From Corynebacterium provencense (GTDB taxonomy: Bacteria > Actinomycetota > Actinomycetes > Mycobacteriales > Mycobacteriaceae), in NCBI GenBank assembly GCA_900049755.1, contig LT160592.1, positions 285,836-349,835 of the forward strand: DNA of 64,000 nt, in the 5' to 3' direction. Position 1 is the first letter of the stretch; each line of letters starts with the position of its first letter. The notes beneath the pieces are model-generated. The model was not told the DNA's origin. It searched no databases and saw nothing but the letters and a program-made list of their open reading frames with translations. Shown here piece after piece: positions 37,277 to 46,403 of the stretch. The position numbers and the translations under genes were made by a program.

Positions 37277-38725
37277 CTATCTACGGAACCACTCTACAAG
37301 GCTTCGGGCGGCGAAACCGGTGGCGACACGGCCACCGGAACCTCTCCCGTCCGGTGCTGAGGAGGGTCCGCCGATGTCCAGGGACGTGAACTCCGAGTCT
37401 CCGGTGAACCTGTCGAAGTACAGGGCGGCGGCCGGGGCAGCCGGACCGGCAGGCTCGGCGGTGAGGTCGGTCGACTCAGCGTCGACGGCGTCCTCCAGGT
37501 AGGAGGGCATCGGCATGGGCCACCACCGCTCCCCCACTTTCGCGCCACGCAACGTCATCCGACGCGCCCGGTCCGCGTCCCTGGTGAACAGCGCCCCTGT
37601 CCCTGTGCCCAGGGCGGTCTCCGCTGCCGCGGTCCACGCCCCCACGGCGATGATCTGTGCCGGACGGTAACGGTGGGAACCGTGGGCCAGTGCATCCGCC
37701 GCAGCGATCCGACGGGCCAGCCGTGTCCGGGCGTCCTCGTCACCGGAGGCGTTGACACTGGTGGTCAGGCCTCCGCAGTGCTCCACGATCTCCGCCGGCC
37801 GACCGGACGGGACGGGCTGCGGCGCCACCGGCAGTCCGGTGACCGGGACCAGTCCCACGATCTTGCGGGGCGAACGCAGGTCGGCCAGCGCACGCAGTGC
37901 CGCCGGCACCACCGCACCCCCGACCAGCACGGCGTCCGGGCGCATGTCGGTCAGTTCCCCTTCTGCGGCGGCGGGGTCCCAGGTGAACTCCACCAGCCCG
38001 GCGTACCGGACGGGGTCCCCGCAGATCGAGAGAAGTCCCCGGAAGCCCTTGCGTTCCAGCCAGTTGATGCCCCGGACCCTGGTTCTCAGACCGGGAATAC
38101 CCGCGGTGATGTCCTTGGCGGTCTGCCTCCACCACTCGACCGACACCGCACCGTCCGGCAGACTGTCGAGGTCACGCGCCAGGGCGGTGGCGCCACCGAG
38201 CGCGGCCCCGAGCGCAAGTTCCCGGGGCGCGGCGTCCGCCACCTGGTCCGGGACGCCGGTCAGGTCGATGTGGATGTCCCGGACCGTCGGAGCCGGAGAC
38301 CTGTGGCGCACGGTAGGGACCCGGCCGGCAGTGACGAGGCCCTGTGCCAGGTTTCTGAGGTGACGTCGGGTGGTGGACGCCGGGACCCGGACCTGCACCA
38401 GATGCCGCTTCGCCTTCACCGGGTGGACCTCCACCATCGCCGTGATCTCGCGGATCAGCAGCTGCCCGGCTGTCCTCCAGCCGTCATCGCTGAGGCGGGA
38501 GTCCTCACCCGGCGCGAGGAAGTCCGACAGCGGGGAGGGCGCCGAGGGGACGCCGACGGTCCTGACCCCGTCCCCGTCCGCCCGTACGACCGACAGGGCA
38601 GGTGACCCCGTCTGCAGCACCTGTACCCGGCAGTCGACAATCTCCGAACCCGAGGCGGTGGCTCCGCAGGTGATCTCCGGGATCCCCCGGGGCAGGGACG
38701 GCAGCATTCTCAGGACGCCGTCCAT
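37277..38725 (-). CDS. Degenerate M17 leucyl aminopeptidase-like protein
   Basis: 482 aa. Overall it follows leucyl aminopeptidase, with a macro-like N-terminal part and a peptidase-like C-terminal domain, including RPDAVLVGG and LVPVTGLP blocks. The two metal/catalytic motifs are lost. The GKGxxFDxGG position reads YAGLVEFTWDP (no Lys, no Asp pair) and NTDAEGR reads NASGDEDAR. It is therefore probably non-catalytic, perhaps a scaffold or regulator. Its ATG shares a base with the stop of the DivIVA-like gene (TGATG), at the end of the dapE operon. Confidence 0.75.
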   Translation of the reverse strand: MDGVLRMLPSLPRGIPEITCGATASGSEIVDCRVQVLQTGSPALSVVRADGDGVRTVGVPSAPSPLSDFLAPGEDSRLSDDGWRTAGQLLIREITAMVEVHPVKAKRHLVQVRVPASTTRRHLRNLAQGLVTAGRVPTVRHRSPAPTVRDIHIDLTGVPDQVADAAPRELALGAALGGATALARDLDSLPDGAVSVEWWRQTAKDITAGIPGLRTRVRGINWLERKGFRGLLSICGDPVRYAGLVEFTWDPAAAEGELTDMRPDAVLVGGAVVPAALRALADLRSPRKIVGLVPVTGLPVAPQPVPSGRPAEIVEHCGGLTTSVNASGDEDARTRLARRIAAADALAHGSHRYRPAQIIAVGAWTAAAETALGTGTGALFTRDADRARRMTLRGAKVGERWWPMPMPSYLEDAVDAESTDLTAEPAGPAAPAAALYFDRFTGDSEFTSLDIGGPSSAPDGRGSGGRVATGFAARSLVEWFRR

Positions 38726-38967
38726 CAGGCCCGGTCCTCTCTGTCTTCCCCGACCGCCCTGTCTTCCCCGACCGCCCTGTCCGTCTCTCCCGCAGCAATC
38801 CAGGCCTCAACCTCGGAGATGTCGTACCCCCGGCGCACCACACTGAATCGGGGGGTGCCTTCCCGGTGGCCGGCCACCGGCTCGGGCCTTCCGAAGGTCA
38901 CCTGGACGAGTGCCACGAGAACCAGGCCCACGAACAGGGCGACGATGACGGTGATGAGCAGGTACAC
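38725..38967 (-). CDS. Small DivIVA-like single-TM protein
   Basis: 80 aa from a GTG. One N-terminal TM helix (LLITVIVALFVGLVLVALVQ) is followed by a DivIVA-type start motif, FSVVRRGYDISEVEAWI, which in DivIVA/Wag31 binds membranes and partners. The C-terminus is a short repeat, two copies of RAVGED coded by an 18-bp tandem repeat (38743-38778). It lies between the LOG-family gene (10-nt gap) and the M17-like gene. A role at the cell pole or septum is inference from the motif. Confidence 0.8.
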   Translation of the reverse strand: MYLLITVIVALFVGLVLVALVQVTFGRPEPVAGHREGTPRFSVVRRGYDISEVEAWIAAGETDRAVGEDRAVGEDREDRA

Positions 38968-38977
38968 GGGCCGGATT

Positions 38978-39772
38978 CTACCCTACCTGTCCCTTTTCCG
39001 AGGTCCGGGTCCCGCTGTCCCCGCTCCGGGCGGCGACGACCCTTTCCACTGCCTCGGCGGGGTCGTCGGTGACGGTGATCAGGTCAGGATCTCCCGGGCT
39101 CACCAGGCCGTCGGCGACCAGCCGGGAACGGATCCAGTCCAGCAGACCGCCCCAGTACCCGGTACCGACCAGAATCACCGGGAACTGACGGACCTTCCCG
39201 GTCTGCACGAGCACCAGTGCCTCGAAGAGTTCGTCGAGGGTGCCGAATCCACCCGGCAGGCAGATGAAGGCCTGTGCGTACTTGACGAACATCGTCTTCC
39301 GGACGAAGAAGTACCGGAAGTTCAGCCCCAGGTTCACCCAGTCGTTCAGCCCCTGCTCATGGGGAAGCTCGATGCCGAGGCCGATGGAGAGGCCGCCCGC
39401 CTCCGCGCATCCCCGGTTCGCGGCCTCCATCAGTCCCGGTCCTCCCCCGGTGATCACCGCATATCCGGCCTCGTGGAGCAGCCGTCCGGTCTCACACCCG
39501 AGGCGGTACCAGGGGTGGTCCTCGGTGATCCGGGCGGAGCCCCAGACAGTCACGGCCCGCGGAATCTCGGCGAGGGCCCCGAATCCCTCGACGAACTCCG
39601 ACTGGATCCGCATCACCCGCCACGGGTCGGTGTGCAGCCAGTCGGCGTTCGGCTGTTCGTCGAGGAGACGCTGGTCGGTGGTGGAGGACGGGGCGATACG
39701 GCGTCCCTCCCCTCTCCGGAGGACAGGTCCCTGGTAGGTGAACGGAGTGTCATTGGGTCGTATAGGAGCCAC
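38978..39772 (-). CDS. LOG-family protein (TIGR00730), Rossmann-fold nucleotide-binding
   Basis: 264 aa from the GTG at 39772, 2 nt after the dapE stop with AAAGG upstream. It has the two diagnostic motifs GGGPGLMEAANRGC and PGGFGTLDE of cytokinin-nucleoside 5'-monophosphate phosphoribohydrolases (LOG/YvdD). These hydrolyse N6-modified or plain nucleotide monophosphates to base and ribose phosphate. The long N-terminal tail is not part of the core. Second gene of the dapE operon. Confidence 0.88.
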   Translation of the reverse strand: MAPIRPNDTPFTYQGPVLRRGEGRRIAPSSTTDQRLLDEQPNADWLHTDPWRVMRIQSEFVEGFGALAEIPRAVTVWGSARITEDHPWYRLGCETGRLLHEAGYAVITGGGPGLMEAANRGCAEAGGLSIGLGIELPHEQGLNDWVNLGLNFRYFFVRKTMFVKYAQAFICLPGGFGTLDELFEALVLVQTGKVRQFPVILVGTGYWGGLLDWIRSRLVADGLVSPGDPDLITVTDDPAEAVERVVAARSGDSGTRTSEKGQVG

Positions 39773-39774
39773 TG

Positions 39775-40935
39775 TCAGGCCTTTCCTGTGAGATAGCGGA
39801 GAAGCTGGTCGCTGACGTCCCGGATCATCTCTACCGGGCAGTGCTCTGCCGGGGTGTGGCACAGGCCGGGGTCCCCGGGGCCGAAGTTCACCGCAGGGAT
39901 GCCCAGGGCGGCGAAACGTGCCACGTCTGTCCAGCCGTACTTCGCCCGGACCCGGCCGCCGGTCGCCGCGACGAGGGCGGCAGCCGCCGGATATACGCAT
40001 ACAGAGGTGAAAGAGGGACAGGGACGGTGGAGCCCCGGGAGCGCCCCCGGGGACAGGTCGTCGACCTCCAGGCTGAAGCCCGGTGCCGGGGCGTCCGGGG
40101 TACCCACGCCCAGGACCTCGAGGGTGTGCCCGAGGGCCTCTTCTCCGGACCGGTCAGGGGCGAAACGGAAGTTCACGAACATCCATGCCTCGTCGGGGAC
40201 GGTGTTCGTCGCCACACCGGACTCGAGCCTGACGATGTTGAGCCCTTCGCGGTAGACGCAGCCGTCGATGTCGACCTCCCGGGGCGTGTACGCGGCCACC
40301 CTGGAGATCACCGGTGACAGCCGGTGCGCCGCGTTCTCGCCGAGCCAGGAGCGGGCGGAGTGTGCTCTGACGCCGTGGGCGGTGACCCTGATCCGCAGTG
40401 TGCCCTGGCACCCCGCCTCGACCATCCCCCCGGAGGGTTCTCCGAGAAGGGCGACATCCCCTTCCAACCATTCCGGGTGTGCCTCGGAGAGCCGGCGGAG
40501 ACCGTTGTAGCGCGAGGCCACCTCCTCACAGTCGTAGAGGACCAGTGTCATGTCGTGGGCGAGATCGGCGGAGTTCGCCAGGGTGACGAAGGCGTGGAGG
40601 TAGACGGCGTCCCCGGACTTCATGTCGACAGAGCCCAGACCGTGGATACTGTCCGCACCGTCGGCGTCCGGTCCCCGACGGGAGGGCAGGTTGTCCGCCG
40701 GGGGGACGGTGTCCGTGTGACCTGCCAGCACCACGCGGGTCGGCAGGCCCCGGTGGGTCCTGGCGACCAGGGTGTCACCGTGCCTGTCGACGGTGACACC
40801 GGGCAGCGAGAGGCCGGTGAGCGCCGATTCCAGCGCATCGGCGAGCTGTTTCTCCTCGTGGGAGACGCTGGGGATGTCGACGAGCGCGGAGGTGAGCTCC
40901 ACGGGGCCGACGCTGAGATCGAGTTCTGCAGTCAT
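39775..40935 (-). CDS. dapE: Succinyl-diaminopimelate desuccinylase DapE
   Basis: 386 aa from the ATG at 40935. M20 metallopeptidase fold with metal motifs AGHTDTVPP and [10 protein letters not shown], catalytic YDCEE, and GEPSGG. It removes succinate from N-succinyl-LL-diaminopimelate in the lysine/peptidoglycan pathway. Divergent from aroP, the same arrangement described for C. glutamicum. The start could also be ATG 40947 (four residues longer). Confidence 0.95.
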   Translation of the reverse strand: MTAELDLSVGPVELTSALVDIPSVSHEEKQLADALESALTGLSLPGVTVDRHGDTLVARTHRGLPTRVVLAGHTDTVPPADNLPSRRGPDADGADSIHGLGSVDMKSGDAVYLHAFVTLANSADLAHDMTLVLYDCEEVASRYNGLRRLSEAHPEWLEGDVALLGEPSGGMVEAGCQGTLRIRVTAHGVRAHSARSWLGENAAHRLSPVISRVAAYTPREVDIDGCVYREGLNIVRLESGVATNTVPDEAWMFVNFRFAPDRSGEEALGHTLEVLGVGTPDAPAPGFSLEVDDLSPGALPGLHRPCPSFTSVCVYPAAAALVAATGGRVRAKYGWTDVARFAALGIPAVNFGPGDPGLCHTPAEHCPVEMIRDVSDQLLRYLTGKA

Positions 40936-40990
40936 TGTGGCGCCCATTCTAGGTGCGGTATGTCCCGGGTGAGGGAAGGCACGTGTGGGA

Positions 40991-40996
40991 CAATCT
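40991..40996 (+). promoter_or_regulatory. -10 element of aroP
   Basis: CAATCT, 6 nt before the ATG; weak first base but the same spacing as neighbours. Confidence 0.35.
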
Positions 40997-41002
40997 GATT
41001 TC

Positions 41003-42430
41003 ATGAGCACTTCACCTGACGTTTCCGCCACCCCGGAAGACGGCCCGCAGGCCCGTTCCGGGTCCGAACTGGGCCACGGTCTGAGAACCCGGCACCTGAC
41101 GATGATGGGACTCGGCTCCGCGATCGGTGCCGGTCTGTTCCTCGGCACAGGGGTCGGGATCAAGGCCGCCGGACCCGCCGTCCTCATCTCCTACGTCATC
41201 GCCGGCATCATCGTCGTGTTCGTCATGCGAATGCTCGGTGAGCTTGCTGCGGCCCGGCCCGCGTCCGGGACGTTCGCCACCTACGCCCGCCAGGCGTTCG
41301 GCGGCTGGGCAGGGTTCTCGCTGGGGTGGCTGTACTGGTTCATGCTCATCATGGTGATGGGTGCGGAGATCACGGGCGCCGGGGCGATCATGGGAAACTG
41401 GTTCGGGGTCGAGGGCTGGGTGCCCGGCCTCGTCTGTGTGGTGCTCTTCACCGTGGTCAACCTCTTCGCCGTCCGTGGGTTCGGTGAGTTCGAGTACTGG
41501 TTCTCCTTCGTCAAGGTCGCGGTGATCATCTTCTTCCTCATCGTCGGAGTGCTCCTCATATTCGGGTGGCTGCCCGGCCATGCCGCTGTCGGAGCCGACA
41601 ACTTCACCCCATTCGCCCCCGAGGGCCTGCCGGGGATTTCCGCGGGGCTGCTGGCCGTCGCCTTCGCATTCGGAGGAATTGAGATCGTCACCATAGCCGC
41701 CGCCGAATCCGACCGGCCCGCCCAGGCGATCACCGCCGCTGTCCGCGCGGTCGTCTGGCGCATCATGGTCTTCTACCTGGGTTCTGTGCTGGTGATCACC
41801 GCACTACTCGACCGGTCGACCCTTGACGAGGCCGAAGGTGCCGCGGACTCCCCGTTCACCCGGGTTCTGGCGATGGCCGACGTGCCCGGGATCGTCGGCA
41901 TCATGGAGGTGGTCATCGTCCTGGCCCTGCTCTCGGCGTTCAACGCCCAGATCTACGCCACCTCACGCCTGATGTACTCCTTCGCACAGCAGGGCAATGC
42001 TCCGGCGGTCTTCCGCCGGGTGTCGGGGCAGAAGGTGCCTGTCGCCGCTGTCGCCTGTTCCCTCGTCTTCGCCTTCATCTCGGTGGGTCTGCAGGTCTGG
42101 GGTCCGGCGGACCTCATCAACATCCTGTTCAATGCGGTCGGCGGTGCACTGCTGGTCATCTGGGTGATGATCGTCCTGTCGGAGCTGCGTCTGCGACCGG
42201 TGCTGGAGAAGGAGGGGTCCCTGAAGCTGCGCATGTGGTTCTGGCCGGTTCTGCCGGTCGTCACGCTGGTCGGGCTCCTCGGCCTGACGGTCCTGATGCT
42301 CTTCGACGAGACCGCGCGCCAGCAGGTCATCGCCGTGGCCGTGGCCTTCGGCCTGCTCTGTCTCCTGGGGGTGTACGTCTCCGCACGCCACGGCCGGTCC
42401 GCGGACGACTCCCTGCCCGACCGGGTCTGA
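41003..42430 (+). CDS. aroP: Aromatic amino acid permease AroP
   Basis: 475 aa, APC family with about 12 TM segments. The TM1 block [20 protein letters not shown] and the TM6 block [14 protein letters not shown] closely match what I know of C. glutamicum AroP. It takes up Phe, Tyr and Trp by proton symport. It is divergent from dapE (67-nt gap) and upstream of dapD, the gene order reported for C. glutamicum. That order is the main reason for the specific name; without it I would call it an APC permease. Confidence 0.88.
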   Translation: MSTSPDVSATPEDGPQARSGSELGHGLRTRHLTMMGLGSAIGAGLFLGTGVGIKAAGPAVLISYVIAGIIVVFVMRMLGELAAARPASGTFATYARQAFGGWAGFSLGWLYWFMLIMVMGAEITGAGAIMGNWFGVEGWVPGLVCVVLFTVVNLFAVRGFGEFEYWFSFVKVAVIIFFLIVGVLLIFGWLPGHAAVGADNFTPFAPEGLPGISAGLLAVAFAFGGIEIVTIAAAESDRPAQAITAAVRAVVWRIMVFYLGSVLVITALLDRSTLDEAEGAADSPFTRVLAMADVPGIVGIMEVVIVLALLSAFNAQIYATSRLMYSFAQQGNAPAVFRRVSGQKVPVAAVACSLVFAFISVGLQVWGPADLINILFNAVGGALLVIWVMIVLSELRLRPVLEKEGSLKLRMWFWPVLPVVTLVGLLGLTVLMLFDETARQQVIAVAVAFGLLCLLGVYVSARHGRSADDSLPDRV

Positions 42431-42455
42431 GCACCGGCGGTCCGGCCGCACTGAC

Positions 42456-42461
42456 TACACT
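42456..42461 (+). promoter_or_regulatory. -10 element of dapD
   Basis: TACACT, 8 nt before the ATG. Confidence 0.5.
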
Positions 42462-42469
42462 GTGGTGCC

Positions 42470-43381
42470 ATGACCACAGCTCACGGAACCGGTATCGCCA
42501 CCATCACCGACGACCAGACCGTCCTCGACGTCTGGTACCCCGAGTTCGGGCTCGGGGACGCCCCCGCCGCCCCCCTCGACCTGTCGCACCTGGAGGGCGG
42601 GGACCCTGACCGGGGAGTCCGCCGTACCGTGGTCCACACGGTCATCGCCGACCTGGACGCCCCGCCGTCCGACGTCGAGGACGCCTACCTGCGTCTCCAC
42701 CTGATCTCGGGCCGGGTTCTGCGCCCCCACGGCTGCAGTCTCGACGGTATCTTCGGCACCCTGAACAATGTCGTGTGGACGAACTTCGGCCCCTGCGCTG
42801 TCGAGGGTTTCGAGGCCACCCGGGCGAAGCTGTCCGCGCGCGGACGGGTCACCGTGTACTCCGTCGACAAGTTCCCGCGCATGGTCGACTACGTCGTCCC
42901 CACCGGAGTGCGCATCGGTGACGCCGACCGTGTCCGGCTCGGAGCCCACCTCGCCGAGGGTACGACTGTCATGCACGAAGGTTTCGTGAACTTCAACGCC
43001 GGAACCCTGGGCTCCTCCATGGTGGAGGGGCGGATCTCGGGCGGGGTCGTCGTCGACGACGGTTCCGATGTCGGAGGCGGCGCGTCGATCATGGGGACGC
43101 TGTCCGGGGGCGGTAAGCAGGTCATCTCGATCGGGAAGCGGTGCCTGCTGGGGGCGAACTCGGGTGTCGGTATCTCGCTCGGCGACGACTGTGTCGTCGA
43201 GGCGGGACTGTACATCACGTTCGGCACCAAGGTGACCTTCAACGGCGAGATCGTCAAGGCGTCCTCGCTCTCGGGGGCGTCAAACCTGCTTTTCCGCCGC
43301 AATTCGGTGACCGGTGCGGTGGAGGCCGTCGCACGGAAGACCGGTTCCGTGGAGCTCAACGAGGCCCTGCACAAGAACTGA
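42470..43381 (+). CDS. dapD: Tetrahydrodipicolinate N-succinyltransferase DapD
   Basis: 303 aa, actinobacterial type. An N-terminal helical domain ([12 protein letters not shown]) precedes a left-handed beta-helix made of hexapeptide repeats (for example GARIGDA-like and [20 protein letters not shown]). It transfers succinyl from succinyl-CoA to tetrahydrodipicolinate, starting the succinylase branch to meso-DAP. It converges on dapC, the next enzyme. Confidence 0.95.
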   Translation: MTTAHGTGIATITDDQTVLDVWYPEFGLGDAPAAPLDLSHLEGGDPDRGVRRTVVHTVIADLDAPPSDVEDAYLRLHLISGRVLRPHGCSLDGIFGTLNNVVWTNFGPCAVEGFEATRAKLSARGRVTVYSVDKFPRMVDYVVPTGVRIGDADRVRLGAHLAEGTTVMHEGFVNFNAGTLGSSMVEGRISGGVVVDDGSDVGGGASIMGTLSGGGKQVISIGKRCLLGANSGVGISLGDDCVVEAGLYITFGTKVTFNGEIVKASSLSGASNLLFRRNSVTGAVEAVARKTGSVELNEALHKN

Positions 43382-43412
43382 GGCCGGACGGGGCCCTCTG
43401 GCCCTGCCCCTC

Positions 43413-44567
43413 TCACCCTGCCAGGGTGCGGAGCCGTGCGGCGGCCTCGGCAATGCTGCTGTCGTCGGCGGTGAGGCCGATCCTGACATGTTGTTCGCCG
43501 GTTGGACCGTAGAAGTCACCGGGGGCGACGAGGATTCCCAGTGCCGCCAGCCGGTCCACGGTCTCGCGGCAGGGTCTGCCCTCGGTGGCCCAGAGGTACA
43601 GTCCCCCTTCTGAGTTGTCGATCCTCATGCCGGCGTCCCGCACCGCCGCAGCCAGGATCTCCCTGCGCCGGCGGTAGCGTTCCTTCTGGAGGAGCTCCTG
43701 CCCGTCGTCCTTGAGCGCGGCGACGGTCGCTGCCTGGATCGGGCCGGGCATCATCAGCCCGGCGTTCCTTCGCACGGCGAGCGCCTCTGCGATGAGGTCG
43801 GTGTCCCCGACCAGGAAACCGGAACGGTAGGACGCCATGTTCGATGTCTTCGACAGTGAGTGCACGGCGACCAGTCCGGTGAAATCCCCGTCACAGACGC
43901 GCGGGTCAAGGACGGAGACCGGGGCGTCCTCCGGGTCGGTGTTCCAGCCGAGGCCGAGGTAGCACTCGTCCGAGACGACGATGACGCCACGTTCCCTGGC
44001 GAATTCGACGACCTTGCGCAGGTGTCCCACGCCCAGCACCCTGCCGTGCGGGTTGGCCGGCGAATTGATGAAGATCATCGCGGGGGACTCGGGTCCGATC
44101 CGCAGCAGTGAGTCACTGCGCAGTACGCGGGCGCCGGCGAGCTTCGCCCCGACCTCGTAGGTGGGGTAGGCGAGCTCCGGGATGACGACCGTCTGCCCCG
44201 GGGTGACGCCCAGGACCAGCGGCATCCAGGCGATGGCCTCTTTGGTGCCGATGACGGGGAGGACCTGCTCCGGCTGCACACCGGTCACACCGAAGCGGCG
44301 GGCGAGTGCCTCGACGACGGCGTCCCTCAGCTCCGGGGTTCCCGTCGTCTGCGGGTACCCGGGTTCCGCGGCGTTGAGTGACAGGGCCAGCTGGATCGAC
44401 GGGGCGACCTCGTCGACCGGGGTACCCACCGAAAGGTTGACGATGCCGCCCGGGTACGCCGTCGCGGTCGCTTTCGCCTCCCGGAGGGAGTCCCAGGGAA
44501 AGTCCGGGAGTTGCGCCGAGAGGGTGCGGCGTGCGGGGCGGACGTGTTCGGGCACAGGTTCAACCAT
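43413..44567 (-). CDS. dapC: Succinyldiaminopimelate aminotransferase DapC
   Basis: 384 aa from the ATG at 44567. PLP class I/II aminotransferase: NSPANPHGR (conserved Asn/Pro), SDECYLGLGW, the PLP lysine in SLSKTSNM, and the carboxylate-binding Arg in HVRIGL. It makes N-succinyl-LL-diaminopimelate. Neighbouring fdx lies 26 nt upstream on the same strand; dapD is convergent. The pathway assignment comes from this context and from the size typical of DapC. Confidence 0.93.
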   Translation of the reverse strand: MVEPVPEHVRPARRTLSAQLPDFPWDSLREAKATATAYPGGIVNLSVGTPVDEVAPSIQLALSLNAAEPGYPQTTGTPELRDAVVEALARRFGVTGVQPEQVLPVIGTKEAIAWMPLVLGVTPGQTVVIPELAYPTYEVGAKLAGARVLRSDSLLRIGPESPAMIFINSPANPHGRVLGVGHLRKVVEFARERGVIVVSDECYLGLGWNTDPEDAPVSVLDPRVCDGDFTGLVAVHSLSKTSNMASYRSGFLVGDTDLIAEALAVRRNAGLMMPGPIQAATVAALKDDGQELLQKERYRRRREILAAAVRDAGMRIDNSEGGLYLWATEGRPCRETVDRLAALGILVAPGDFYGPTGEQHVRIGLTADDSSIAEAAARLRTLAG

Positions 44568-44593
44568 TGTCGGGGGGATTCCTTCCGGTCCTG

Positions 44594-44917
44594 CTAGTCC
44601 TGGTTCTGCGGTGGCAGCGAGCTGACACCTTCGGGGTCGAAGTCCTGGGGGCCGAGCTTCGAGGCTCCGCCCGGGTCTCCCAGGTCGTCGAAGAAGGCGG
44701 TGTTGTAGTCGATGTAGTCCTCCCACTCGTCGGGGAGGTCATCCTCGTAGAAGATCGCCTCGGTCGGGCACACCGGCTCGCAGGCACCGCAGTCCACACA
44801 CTCGTCAGGGTGGATGTACAGTGATCGCTTACCCTCGTAGATGCAGTCGACCGGGCATTCCTCCACACACGCCCGGTCCATCACATCGACGCAGGGCTGC
44901 GCGATTACGTAGGTCAT
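44594..44917 (-). CDS. fdxA: 7Fe ferredoxin
   Basis: 107 aa. Cysteine pattern of a [3Fe-4S][4Fe-4S] ferredoxin: QPCVDVMDRACVEECPVDC at the N-terminus and CVDCGACEPVCP in the second motif, followed by an acidic C-terminal tail that ends QNQD. It is an electron carrier in the cytosol. The gene lies directly upstream of dapC, as in mycobacteria and corynebacteria (also named fdxC). Confidence 0.94.
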   Translation of the reverse strand: MTYVIAQPCVDVMDRACVEECPVDCIYEGKRSLYIHPDECVDCGACEPVCPTEAIFYEDDLPDEWEDYIDYNTAFFDDLGDPGGASKLGPQDFDPEGVSSLPPQNQD

Positions 44918-44993
44918 GGATAGTCACTTTCTGAGTTTCGTCACGTTCGTGTCAGACAGGTCGTCAGTACTGCTGACAGCACAGCTAATCTTG

Positions 44994-45425
44994 TCACTTC
45001 AGCCGGAGTAATGCCCAACCACCGCCGGCCAGTCCGAGCGGCAGCAGAAGCAGAGTGGTCAGTGAGGCGCCGAGGAGAGTGTCACCGCCGGTGCCCGGTA
45101 ACGCGGGCCAGAAGACGAGGACGAGGTACCCCGCCAGCCAGGTCCACAGGGGAGCCGCCGCAACTGACCGGTTGTCGGTCCACAGCAGTGCGGTTTTCGT
45201 CAGCACCACGAGGAACCAGGGTGTGGCCACCAGTGGCCAGGGGAAAGGCACCTGGACGCCGCCCACCGTGATGCGTGAGCCGAGGTACAGCGTTGCGAGG
45301 AGAACGGCAGCCGCCGCACCAACGCACAGCCAGATGATCCCGGCGACCCGTTCACGTCGGGTCGTGTCCCGGCGCACCTGACTGCGCTCCGGATCGCCCC
45401 AGTGGGGTTCAGCGGTACTGCGCAT
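44994..45425 (-). CDS. Membrane protein downstream of mshB, four TM segments
   Basis: 143 aa, four hydrophobic segments (IIWLCVGAAAAVLLATLYLG, PLVATPWFLVVLTKTALLW, WLAGYLVLVFWPALP, LLGASLTTLLLLPLGLAGGG). The N-terminus is charged. It starts 3 nt after the mshB stop, so it is co-transcribed; a small membrane protein at this place is common in actinobacteria. Function unknown. Confidence 0.82.
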   Translation of the reverse strand: MRSTAEPHWGDPERSQVRRDTTRRERVAGIIWLCVGAAAAVLLATLYLGSRITVGGVQVPFPWPLVATPWFLVVLTKTALLWTDNRSVAAAPLWTWLAGYLVLVFWPALPGTGGDTLLGASLTTLLLLPLGLAGGGWALLRLK

Positions 45426-45428
45426 CGA

Positions 45429-46403
45429 CTACCTCCCTTCAGCAAACAGACAGTCTAGTCTGTCCAGTGCCGCCGGTGAAAGGCCGCTCCCGCTGTCCCT
45501 GCTCTCACCGAGGGTGAAACTCTCCGTCGTGAGCAGCGGCTGCACGATCCGGTTGGACAGGCAGAACAGGACCGGGGCCCCGTCCGGGGACGTCCGCGCC
45601 TCGTCGATGACGTCTGAGGTACCCCCGTCGGCGACCCACAGCTGGGTCGCGTGGGCGGCCATGGCCCGACGTTTGGCGTCCACGTCCACGTCACTGCCGT
45701 ACACCCGGGCGTCCACCCGCTCCGTCGTCACGCCGGCGAGCTCCCCGACCTCCGGCCACCTCCAGCCGGCCGGGGGCTCCCCGACCGCGCGCAGGGCCTC
45801 CAGTCCGGCATCCACCCGCTCCGATTCGGTGACGCACCACCACACCCTGGCGGGAACCCACCCGCCACCCGACGCCGACTGTGCGACGGCGGCATGGGTG
45901 ATCTCATGCGCCCGCACATGGTCGGGATGACCGTAGCCACCGTCAGGTCCGTAGGTCACCACCACATGGGGCCTCTTGTCGCCGATGATCCCGGTAAGGG
46001 CGGTCACCGCCTCCTGCCCGGAGCGGACGAAGGCCCGCGGATCCCGGGCAGAGGGACTGCCCGCCATGCCGGAGTCACGCCACCTGGCCACACCTCCGAG
46101 GAACAAGGGCCGGGACCCGTCCGTCACCGGGTCCAGGTTGACCCCGAGGACCGTCAGTGCGCGCTGCAGTTCCGCGATCCGGTAGCCGCCGAGCAGTCCG
46201 GAACGGTCGGCGACCAGAGCCTGGTACCGGTCTCCGATGACCTCACCCTCCTCGCCGAGGGTGCAGGTCACCACAGTCACCTCCGCACCACGGCGAGCCC
46301 AGTGTGCCAGGGACAGTCCGGTCCACAGTGACTCGTCGTCGGGGTGGGCGTGAACCGCGAGGATGCGCAGTCCGGAAAGGTCGTCGGTGGTCGGTCCCGT
46401 CAC
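45429..46403 (-). CDS. mshB: Mycothiol biosynthesis deacetylase MshB
   Basis: 324 aa. Zinc deacetylase of the PIG-L/LmbE family with the motif HAHPDDESLW (zinc ligands His, Asp) near residue 17 and GYGHPDHVRAHE (third ligand). It deacetylates GlcNAc-inositol in mycothiol synthesis, the thiol of actinobacteria. It overlaps the upstream lipoprotein gene by ATGA. Confidence 0.94.
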   Translation of the reverse strand: MTGPTTDDLSGLRILAVHAHPDDESLWTGLSLAHWARRGAEVTVVTCTLGEEGEVIGDRYQALVADRSGLLGGYRIAELQRALTVLGVNLDPVTDGSRPLFLGGVARWRDSGMAGSPSARDPRAFVRSGQEAVTALTGIIGDKRPHVVVTYGPDGGYGHPDHVRAHEITHAAVAQSASGGGWVPARVWWCVTESERVDAGLEALRAVGEPPAGWRWPEVGELAGVTTERVDARVYGSDVDVDAKRRAMAAHATQLWVADGGTSDVIDEARTSPDGAPVLFCLSNRIVQPLLTTESFTLGESRDSGSGLSPAALDRLDCLFAEGR

